Below are positions 30,101-42,100 of a DNA stretch of 64,000 nt, piece by piece. This DNA comes from Temnopleurus reevesii. Taxonomy: Eukaryota; Echinodermata; Echinoidea; Temnopleuroida; Temnopleuridae. Within the stretch, counting starts at the first letter, position 1. Every line of letters starts with the position of its first letter. Position numbers and translations under genes: made by a program. The notes beneath the pieces are model-generated. The model had not been told where the DNA came from, did not search any database, and saw only the letters and a list, made by a program, of their open reading frames with translations. Location: the NCBI GenBank assembly GCA_036244855.1, contig BQKZ01001703.1:29681-93680 (forward strand), written 5' to 3'.

Positions 30101-33100
30101 NNNNNNNNNNNNNNNNNNNNNNNNNNNNNNNNNNNNNNNNNNNNNNNNNNNNNNNNNNNNNNNNNNNNNNNNNNNNNNNNNNNNNNNNNNNNNNNNNNNN
30201 NNNNNNNNNNNNNNNNNNNNNNNNNNNNNNNNNNNNNNNNNNNNNNNNNNNNNNNNNNNNNNNCAATGTGTTTTGTGCAGTGCTCAAATGTTTGAACCCC
30301 AAGTTTGTTCTAACCTTCGAAAAAAATGTCAGATGCTGAAAATATTTTTTTCCAGCATTAAAGAACTGTGTACATGGAATAAATTGCATTCCATACCCTC
30401 TGTTTCTTAGATCCCATGTTTGTGTAATATATTTCCAATTACACTCCAAAATATTGTCATGAACCTCAAACAATATGGCACAATATTGATTCATTCCAAT
30501 ATGATATTTGGCCAATCTACAATAAAAGGTCCCCAAAGTTCATGACTAATTAACTTTCGGGCTCCCTTGATTTCTGGAGATGTTTTTATGCAAGAAATAT
30601 GAATGTGTTTAACCTTTCTGCTAGCTTTGTTATTGAGCCTCACATCTATCATAAAACAGTTTGGAAGCCCATGACGCTAATTCCCTGTTGTTTGAAACGA
30701 ACCAATGTGTACTGTAAACTTGGGGCAAACAGGGACAATGGGTTAACTAGGACAAAACTTAACCCATTAAATATTTTTTAGGAGATGGATCACCCTATTA
30801 TGGGAAAAATAAATGAAATGTGAAAGAAAATATGTTATAAGCAGATCTAAATAGACTGAAAGTTTTGTATCTCCTCATCCGCCGTTTCTATTCGTCCCTA
30901 TTTGCAGTACCTCAAAACTCATATTATCTTCTTTTTTAGTTTGATACAGCAGACAAGATAAGTACCACTGAACTGTTAATTACTACAGAATTTGTATATT
31001 CTTTGCATCTTGCTCGTTCAGGTTGAGAAGAGTTGAGTAGCAGTAATCGAGTTTCCTATCATTCCTGAATGTGTGTAAGATCAACAAGTAAATGCAAAAG
31101 CTGAACGAAAGTGAGAGCACACCTGACAGCATTACAATTTACAGTAATATCAAACATTCAATTATGATGAAGCCTTGAATGTAAGGAAATCAACCTCACA
31201 TATTTCTAAATGGTTGGCATCCATGCTGTGCTGGAGTCAAAATACTCCCAGCATTATTCAAGCAGTACATAAAAAAGATATTATGTATGAAAAACAAGTT
31301 TTTATACTCTTTGTGCGATTCTGTTATTTCTCTGGAGATTTAGTTTTAGTTTAGTAAGTTTGCATCTATAGTATCTAAGAAAACTTGTTAATTCCCCAAT
31401 TAAAAGTTTCTCCATTTCCGTAAAAGCTTTTCATGATTAAACAAGGGAGTTTGATAGACTTTGATTTATACTGATCAATTCCCTATTCTCCTTTCCCATC
31501 AATCTCAACTCTCAGCTGTACAGCCTGTACGAGTAGCCAATGGGATTGTGATTGGTGTATCTATGACAACGCCTGCACCCATGATAGTTCTACTTGCTCA
31601 AGTGATTTAAGTGTAATCACCGGAATGGAGGTAAGAATACAAATCAAATTATTCATGTTTTTTTGCTGGGACTATTTTTTTTAAACAAAGCATCAAATCA
31701 TTTTGTGTAAATGTTTATAAATTCTAAAACATTGCAGGAAGAATTCTAGGCCCTTTGAATTTCCTTTACAGTTGATATTGAACAAACCAGTAGGGATTCT
31801 TTCAAATGCTACCATTATTCATACTTACATTGAAAAAAAAAGAGAATGGCAAAATTTGATTCATTAACAATTGAGTATTGTTAGTTGCTGTATTCCTAGA
31901 GGACCTCACATTGCCAACAGGGTAATGATTGTTTTGTTGTAAATTTCACTCCATCAAACTGCCTCTGGATAATCTAGGAAACAGGAAATTTTATTTTGCA
32001 AAGCTTAATTTCAATCTTTTGCTCTTAAAGTTTTCTTTTAAAATGAGTGGTAAGCAGATGAAGTTTGAGAAATTCTTAATTCTATTACATACTGTTGAAT
32101 AAAATAAAGACTATTTTTGCACAATATGATTTCAGATGCAATCTTGGTCGGGATATACAATTATTTTATGATACGATCATTAAATTGAAATGATGGAAAT
32201 GGAAATAACTTATTTGTATTGGCATTATTGATAAGGAATATTGCCTCCTGCCAAATGGAATTTTTATTAATTTTTTAAATTTTCTAATAAACTAATATTT
32301 ATCTAAGACAGTATGAAATTCCAAACAGCCCTTGGACAGTCTATGCACCATTGCACATTTAACCAATGGATTATACCACAAAATGGATACAAGCCCATTA
32401 GAAACTTGTGATATTATCAGAATTGCAGACTGCTATTACCATGTTTACATGTGTTTCCCCATTTGTGAATCATCGCTGTCATTCCTTCTCCAGAATATTG
32501 TTTACCTTTATTGTTGATCTTCAGTGAGACAGTCGGAAGATTTGTTTACAATTGGCTTCCTGGTCACAGGTAGCAAACCTTTTGTGTTCCAAATATGCAT
32601 TCTGTACTGGCGCATACATTACACCCAATAAATGAAGTGTGATAATTAGGTCGATCTGAATAGCTGGCTTTATATGAGTAGTATGTGAGAGAATGCAATC
32701 TAGATTATCGTTATTGAACATCACAACTTATTTGTTGATAATCCCTGTTTGATATTTTGATAGACTGCCTACATTACACTGACTAGTTAGGAAGTTGATG
32801 CATGTAATTAAAATTCAAAGAGTTTTGTAGGTGGTGACAAATTGTGGTATTTTTGACAATGATTGTTAGAAAATTTGATTTTTAGCTTAAAATACTAGAT
32901 TAAAAGTTAAGATAAGCTCTATCGGTTATGACTGAGACATTTCCTTCGTTTGGTCCCTATTTAAAGATGCATGATTTCTATAACTTTAATTTTTTCTGTA
33001 CTGTCACTTAATGCTATTTTTAAGCACAACAGAAACCCAATACATGAAGACATATTCTATGAATTAATCTGTATGTTTCATATGGGAGGCTAACCGTATC

Positions 33101-36100
33101 TCTTTATTTGGCTGTATACTTGAGTTGATATCAGACCAATAAAGAATTAAAGGTGACAGCTTTCCTCCCGGTACAATAAGTGCTAGGCTACATCAGGGAT
33201 TTATATGATTAGAAACTTATAATATGAATTTGAAAGGAATATCGGGGGAATTCATTGTAATTACAGAGTCATGAATCGTATCTCTGGAATCATGTGACCT
33301 CAGACATAGAGCAACATAATCCGATAACTTCTTCGTCCCAACCTGATTTCTCAATGAATTCATGAGTTAAATTGGACACGCTTGACTTGAGGGGATTAAA
33401 TTCGCCAGGTCTTTTTTAGGGTCTCTAATCCCAAGGCTGCAAGGAGGAAACGGACATGGTTGATAAGATAGGAATCATCACTTCTCGTTGTCCCTCGCTC
33501 TGCTCATTTATATTCAACGTCTTGGATGTCACTACATTATGAACAGATATTGATATGTGATCATGGATAAAATTGTCACTTTTCTTGTCATTTTTTTATA
33601 TCAAAACAATCGTGCATACTGTGCGAAAACAAAGATAATTTTCAGAATTGGATGTTCAATGTACTTTGGTTGGAATTTTACAGTCTCAATATTGAAAGTA
33701 AACATGTCATACTGCCCCTGGTTTGTTGTCAATGTCCTTAGGTAACCCAAAAAAAAGGAAACATATATGACTGAATGCAAATTGAAAAAAAAAGTGAAAG
33801 CAATTAAAACAACCTAGGGAAATAGTATGGTGTTGTTTGTGTTATTTGTTGTTATCATAACATTTTTGGTGAGAATCTAAATAAACATAACCTTGTAATT
33901 TGGACTATTGGATGTGTTTCAAAAAATGAAAGGTGATATTGATATGTGTTTTTTTTAAGTTTATCATGACCAAATGAAAGATCTATTGATCTGAATTTTT
34001 CTTAATGATTTTAAATTCAAAATGCAGTTGTATACCTGTAGATTTTATCATTCTGTCTGATTTTTTTCAAAATCTTCTTGATAAATATGGTGACTGGCGT
34101 GAAAGACTCTGACTTAGATGAAATATGACATCCACACTTTCATGAGTTATTTTGATATAATATTTACTTTTTTCATCAAAGGGGCCTTCTTCTTGTGCAA
34201 GACTGCTTCCAGCATCCTCGGTTACTCTTATTCCGGTTGGCTTGGAGAAAGAAATTCGACTTGAGGCCATTAACCTCCCAGCTATGGTTAGTAGTAATTG
34301 CCTCTGATACGATCAAAACTAAAATATGGGTCGATGCTGATGAAAGCATACCTGAGTTAAGTGGGGAATATGAATAAGGCACTCTGTCAAATTATTCAAA
34401 GTGTACACTCATGTCTTGTCTGTAAATATATAATGAAGTGTTTGCCTGTATCATTATTTCTTGGTATGATTATGATATTGATATCAAATTGATTGTGTTC
34501 ATGTACTATATTATATTACTTGTCATATGAAACATTTTCTTTTTCATGGTTTTGCAAAAAATTGTCATGACTTTTAATCAGTATTTGAAAATTTTTTTAG
34601 AGAAAATGAATTGCAAGGGATATTTTTCATTTAAAATAAGTATTTGTTATTAGTACATGTTCAAACTTTGTTCTACTTTATTATCTTAAGAATTCTATGA
34701 AAATTTAATCCCTTGTGTTGTTGTTTCAAAATTAAAAAAAAAAACATGTCTTTTAAGCATAAGATATTTGAATCCATCTTTGCCATTACCAACAGTCGGT
34801 TTCCCCTTTTTGTTGTTGATTCAGGCGGAAAATTTTGAATGTGTTGTAAAAGTTGACGGCGGAGAGCAAGCTACACCTGCTATTATCAACAATACAGATG
34901 TGATGTGCACACCGAGGAGGGTAAGATTAAAGAATAGTACATTCTTCATATTAAGATAGGTATGAGCTCACTTGGAGGAGGGAGCTGGAAGAAACTTAGA
35001 ATTATTCTATTCATTATTGTGCAAATCCATATATTGGTCAAACATGTTTGTACATCAAATCCAATTTTTCTCCTGTTTTCTTTCACATTGATTATTCCTT
35101 GAGCCATGATTATTTGAGATCATTATACAAATATTGCAAATATCTATAATATTCCTAAATATTAACAATGAAATGTTAAAAGAGAAAAGTCTTATATATA
35201 GAGGGCCAGACATACATAGATTTTTGAATCATCCATTGAATAGATAAAACATGTTTGGAAAAAGCAACCAGTTGTGGCTGGTAAGTAGGTGGGTAGGGAG
35301 AAAAAAGTATGAGTATGATCCTATAACCATGGTATGAGTATAGTGGTACAAATACCTGTATGGTATGAGGTACGGTGTGAGAAAGAGAGAGATATGTGTA
35401 GCGAGAGAAGAGGGGATAGAGAGAGGATGATAAAGGAAAGGGATGAAGGAAGGGATGGATGGAGGTAAGTAGGGAGGAGTGAGAAATTGGGAGGGAGGGC
35501 TAGATAGAGGGATACAGAAAGTTAGACAGAGGACATTCGGCGGAGGTAAACTTGGCAGTGTCAAGGATATGATATTTGTTGTTGTTGCAATTACTTTTTA
35601 TAGCTAAATGAACTCTTTATCATTTGGTTTAAAAGTCTCAATCTGTTTGTTTTGTGAGGAGCTCTCACTGCAATCACTGCGACATCTGCCTCTTAAAGTT
35701 ATTTACCATCTGCAACCCTGACCCCTGCACCTCATTCATTTTTTGAAAGAAACATATTTGTTTTCTTTTCGTTTGTCTCAACCTCCTAATATGTTTTCCA
35801 CAAGTTTGCATTGTATCCTCAGGCATACTCAGTTATTTATATTTATAGAAAGAATAGTGTCTTCCAAACCAAATAACTGTCAACTATTGTGCCGATATAA
35901 ATATCATTTTCAAGTAATGTTGATTAAATTGCCCAAATCTATATTTTTTTCCTTAGAATATTAATATATTTTTTCAATATGAAATATTTATTGTTTTTTT
36001 TTACATGTTAAAATTTGTTTTAATTATCCATGCCTTTTGGATTATAAGATCAAATTTTTGTATCTGATGATTAAATTTTTGCTGTCATAGAAAGAGTAGA

Positions 36101-39100
36101 GTTGTGCGAGAAAACTTTAGTCAGACAAATCTTGCCATCCCAATGCTTTTTTGGGCGAGAGCGTTCAGGCAACATTGCAGCCTACTATCTTAGGTTGCAA
36201 TTTTGCTTTCTGTACTTTCCATGTTATCTGGAAACTGCTGAAAACACTTGACATTTATTGTCAGTTCATTCACATCTTATCGTCAGCCACCAATTAGGTT
36301 AATTTCCCTTCTCGTCATTCTTCCTTATTACCCCTGGAGAGCCCTTCCCATCTGCTAGAAATCTATCTGTTATTATAACCATCCTAATTGGACTATCTCT
36401 ACTAATAGCCAAAGTATGTCTTAATGGGGATGAGTCGAGACTTTTCTCTAGCTCTAATGTGGTTTGCTATCTTGGGGAATGAGAGCATCGGGTAATTACA
36501 GTCTCATTTACATTCCAGGGCAGTGACATTGTGTGTATGATTGTGGGTGAATGTGTGCATGTGGATTTGTGTGTTCGTGTATAGAGTGTGCGGGCATGCA
36601 TGTTTGTGCATTCTTTTGATGTGGGTGGTTGTGTATGTTTGTGTGAATGCATGTATGTTTGTGTTAATGCATGTATGTTTTGTGTGTGATTTCTAGAATT
36701 TGTGTGTGTGTGTTCTGCACGTATGTTTGTGTATATGTGTGTGTGTATGTGAATATGTATGTCCATGTATGTTTGTGCATTCTTTTAATGTGGGTGGTTG
36801 TGTATGTTTGTGTGAATGCATGTATGTTTGTGTATGATTTATGGCATTTGTGAGTGTGTGTGTGTGTATGTGTAGGTGTGGTTGTGTACGTATATTTGTG
36901 TGGTTGTGCACATATATTTGTGTATATGTGTGTGTGTATGTGAATATGTATGTAAATGTATGTTAGTGCATGCTTTCGGTTGTGGGAGTAGGCGTGTTTG
37001 TGGGTCTTTGTGCCCCTGTGTGTGCACCCCCAAACGCACGCGGGCCATCATCCTTGATGTCTCATGAAATCTCATTTCAAGCCTCACCTGATTCACCTCG
37101 TCTATGAATCTCATCAGTGCACTTTCCTTTTCATGAATTCTGTTGGAGGTCACTGTATTTGTCTATGGACAAAAATATAATGAATATAGAATGAGAATTG
37201 ACATCAGAAATCACGAAGTGAGAGGGGATTAATAATAAATATGGATATGAAAACATTATCACCTATTGCAAGCAATCAAAAGGGGGGGGGGGGTAAATAT
37301 TGATATGAAAACTGTATTACCTATTGCAACCAATTGAAAGGGGGAGCTTGTACAATGATCAGAGGAAGAAAAAGCAGGAAAAAGTTATTAAATATTGATG
37401 TGAATGAAAAAATGTTTCCTGCTAATGATGATGGTTGAATAGGTGAGAATACAATGATAATATACAATTTATATGGAGCGAAATCTACTTTAACAAGAAA
37501 AAAATGCTCAAGGAGCAACAATGATTTGAGGAAGAAATGCAGAGCTGTTTTATAAACAAAACTTCATTAGGAATACCAAGTACTATAACTGTATTGTTTA
37601 GAAATTGTTCGACAAATTGTTGATGATATATATGATTATTCTTCACAGTACACATATACAACTCCTGAATTGGAACTGGATGTAGCTGTTGCATTGCGAT
37701 GGAATGGCAATTTCTTCATTGATTCACCAAGCAATTTGAATGGTAAGAAATGAATAACTTAACATGTTTCAGTTTTTAATTAAGCTAACATTTGAGTCAC
37801 TATTATTTTGTTTGCACAAAAAGTATTAAAGATATCCGGACTGCTCTCTGGCAACTTTTACAAGGTCTGAAAGTTCAATAGATACGATTCTTGTACAGGA
37901 AAACTATGTCAAGAAAGTAATGGGATTTATAAATAGAACCTAGTATGTAATACTTAAATTCAATATTTGTTATTTCTTATTTCTCCACAGTCACACTTTA
38001 CAATTGCGAATTACAACGAGATAGCTGTAGCCGCTGTATCTCTCCAAAAAATACCCAGCTGGATTTAGGATGTGGATGGTGTGGAGACGTATGTGGTGTT
38101 CAAGAATCTCCAGCTTGTCAGGCGGACTACATCCCTCAGGGGTCAGATCGTAGCTGTCCAGGTCCTGTTGTGGCAGAGGTATGTGGTGTCTGAGGGAGCC
38201 TCATGTTAGTTATTTGAATTCTAAGGAATTTTTATTTTTACAGTAAATGTTTATTTTCACCGAATGCTCAGGTAATTAAGATTTTGGAAATTCTGCTGGT
38301 ACTGATCAATTTCTTTCTGTCAGTTGTTCCCTCTGTCTGGCGAGATAAGAGGAAAATATCTTGATAGAGATCAGCTACCCACACATAGTCATTTATTATG
38401 TCGTCATTCTTATGTTGCTAACTTGAACATTTTGTAAACAATTTGATGACAGTCTATTTTTACTCAATTTTCTGAGAAAACTTCGATTTGATAAATCTTG
38501 CTGGTAATGATCATTATCTCTTCCTGAGTGTTCTCTTTGTCTGGTTAAGATCACCTACTCGTATTTATTATTATGTCGTTAAATATGGATTTTTAATTTT
38601 AGTGATATTCAGTTCTTGAAGGCAATGTGCTGCAAAGTATTAATTATAATATTTGGCATTCGTTATTCATTTGTCATATCGATTTAGTTTTCACATTTCA
38701 TTATTATTTCAATCGATATCATCTACTTTCATCAGATCTTCCCTCTGTCTGGCCCAATAGAAGGAAACACATTGGTAGAGATATCTGGTAGCGACCTGGG
38801 ACAACGATTCACAGATATCTCCTCAATTATGCTTGGTCAGCAGTCATGTGACCAAACAGGGTTACAAGCCAGATACAAGGTTGGGTCGAGGTAAGAATAG
38901 TTACACATTTCAATTTAACTATCATTTTTCTAAGTATGGTGTAATAAAGAGTAATTTATCATGTTTTCTCTTGATATAATTCCCCAGTGATACAATCCTG
39001 CATCTTAAAAGGGAGAGTGAAATGCATGATCAGTTAAAAAGAAAGATGTAACAACTTATGACAATTGGTTATCTTACTGTGTATTTTTATCAAATTTAAA

Positions 39101-42100
39101 TTGGGGAGGATAACGAAATGCCATAAAATACTTGATTTGATGAGGAGATTTCTATTCATTACACAATTACTTTTCGTCACAACATTGTTTTAACATTTCC
39201 CATTTCAAAGTGCAGTGTGATGAATATGATTTTTAGATAAGAACAGTGTAATTAACAAACCTGTAATAAAAATGCTCTTTTCTACTCATTCATTTGGCAT
39301 CACTCGTACAACAATGCTGAATTTGATACATGTATTTTCATTTTCATCCTTTGGAACTTTTCTTTTCCCAGTGTAACATGTTTGACATCATCAATTGGTG
39401 GACCCAAAGACACCATAGTGGCTGTCACTGTAACAGATTCTCAGAATACTATGCTACAGAGTACTGGTTCAGTTGTATTCACATACAGAGTAAGTCTTTA
39501 GTCCTTTTAGAACAGCTGATTACATTTAGTGATTCGGATCAATAACTTTTTATTAAGAACTCTGAAAAGTAGACTTGAGACACGGGCAGAAAGATTTTAC
39601 ATACAATCTCACAATTCCCTTTGTGTAACCCTTGATCATTTCATACAGGGGATTTATAATGAATATAATCAGCAAATTCCTTAAATTGGCAACACATAAA
39701 ACACCCGATATCACCATTTTTCATGCAAATGGGCAATTTTTTAATTTTTTCACATACTCCTCAACGATGAAGAGTCACTTTGGTAATATCATATTCAATG
39801 GAAGTTGTGTAAGAGAAGTAAAAATTTAATTTTTGCCAATTTTAGGAAGGAATAGCGATTTAATTTCTTCAAAAATCAATCCTTTCCTGAATACGTTAAT
39901 TAAATACAGAATGGACATTAGACGAGATTGCTGCGATAAGAAGCTGTGTATAACACTTTAGGTTCCTCTGATTTTTATAGGCCTACATGACTGTACAGGC
40001 ATATCTTTTTTACAGCGGTTGGACTTAAATAATAGGTAGACTTATAGATGGACACTAGTAGTTTATTAACCACTTTCAATAAACATACAAAGTTACCTTG
40101 ATTGTTTAACAGTCTTCACATTGTAAAGATAGGGACCCTATAATGAAATGTCAATGCAGAAAATGATGTAATATTTATCTAATATCCTTTTTGCTGACAT
40201 TGCATAATTCTCTTTCAACACCTTTGAAATGTTCTCCTCTTATCTTCCAAACAGGATCCTGAAATCACTGGTTTCAGTCCATCATCAGGTATTGCTAATG
40301 GAGGTACAGTGATAACGATCATGGGCACTGCACTACAGACAGGCAGTAACATAACTGCATCCATCGGCTCAGCCAACTGTGATATCATGTGAGTCAGAGT
40401 AAATATAGTCAAACCTGTCGATAGTGGCCACCGAAGGGAAACAGGAAAAGTGGTCACAGTAGACAGATGAACCTCATAGACAGGTACTATATAAAATACC
40501 TTTTCTGCTGAAGGAAAGCAATTTAGGTAGCTACTGTAGACAGGTGGTCACTTTCGACAGGTGGCTGCTAAGACAGGTTTGACTGTCTATGTGAAATATT
40601 CCGACAAGGAGATCAGAGGATTCAAATCCTTGCACCCTTAGAATTTGTGTGCAAAGTGTTATTTTCTCACTAGATGAAGCAATATAAAGTGAGAGTATTA
40701 AGAATGTTTAGGAACTGGATGTGATAAATAGAACCTTGCATATTATCAGATCCATCTGGTTTGGAAAGATAGTTGTTAATTTTTAACCATTCAAAAAATG
40801 AATGGGCAATGTATTGGCTATGCTATAAATTCAAATCCTTTCAATAACAACTTTTGTCATAGACTTATAATTTATATCTTTCCTAGGTTTAATTCAAAGT
40901 TTTTTGTTAAAGGTTCTTTGCCTCCCAGCAAGTACTAGTAAAGGATACAAGATATATATCACATTTTTTCTATAAAATGGAATAAATATTTTCCCTCAAA
41001 AACCTAATCAAAGATATATAAGCAAGGCATTTCTTCTAGTAGATTTACATAAGCTTTAAATTCTAAATAACATTAGGATAATTCATTCTCGTAAATTTGA
41101 TCTTTCAAATATTGACATATATTCCATTTCTACACCAGGGACATGAATGACACCATCGTGACCTGTAAGACGAGCGGAACGAGTGAGAACACATCCAGTA
41201 TTGTTAGCCTCTGGTTTGATGGTGCTGAAAGGAACTCAATAGAGATGTATACATACAGACCTAACCCATCCTTCCAAGGGATGTCGTCTTCAAAGACCAT
41301 TGCTTCGTAAGTGGATCCAAAAACTTCTTTTCTTCCGTGTATTTCTGTACCTTCATCAGTACTGAGATTGTTTGGGTTAATTGAATAACTGCTATTTATC
41401 TTTTTTTTCTCTACTTGTTTAATATATCATTTTGAATGTTTCTAAATTATTGTTGTATATTCTTTATATGAATGTGAAAGAAATACTATATCTTAAAAAC
41501 TTTGAATTGAAATAGGCATGTAGTTGCATTGAAATTTCCATTATTATCACTTCACTATCATTATTATTATAACCGTGGCTTCTACATACATTTGGAAACA
41601 TGGAACACTACTTTACATCTTCATATATTTTATTTGTTTGCATTTTTCATGAGTACATCTATCAAAATAATAAGAGAAACAAGATATATTTCAAGAATAC
41701 AACTTGAAAACATTCTTTACGCTCTCTTCTTCAAGAGGTTTAGGTTCTGATATATAATGATGAATCTATTTTAGTCACGCATATATGTTCCCTGTTACTC
41801 TTATCCCATGACAGTGGTGGAGTGAACATTACCATCTATGGTGCAGGGTTTGATACAGTACAGGATGTTCTCCTCATTGCTACACTCCAGACAGACCCTT
41901 CAAGATCAGAAGCTGTGGTAAAATCTTCTTATAATTCAATTAATTCTTATTTTGAGGATACTTATTGATGCTATTATGTCTTATGACATAATTAAGTTAT
42001 GCCTAATTCGTTTTTATTTACAGAGGGTTTGACCTGAATAAAGCAGGGTGAATCAGATCACTGATATGAATATTGACAAAGCTTAGAAGAAAAAAATTTC

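Larger units (their letters stand above)
25020..32122. repeat. duplicated 1.8 kb block around an assembly gap
   Basis: The sequence 25020-25729 plus 28904-30030 reappears at 30264-32122 in the same order and orientation with scattered substitutions and an indel of about 26 bases. The second copy starts and the first stops exactly at the run of N. The repeated block contains one 115-nt plexin exon. The simplest reading is two alleles placed one after the other. Confidence 0.85.

Noticed and set aside
29424..31630. Tandem duplication of the PSI2 exon as a real alternative-splicing pair
   Set aside because: The copies look identical, flank an N gap whose edges match the block ends, and joint use breaks the frame; allelic duplication in the assembly is simpler.
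35229..35564. 111-codon proline/serine-rich minus-strand frame
   Set aside because: Translation of a purine-rich low-complexity tract.
36467..37153. Several His/Thr- or Cys/Val-rich frames on both strands
   Set aside because: They are translations of the TG/CA-rich repeat.
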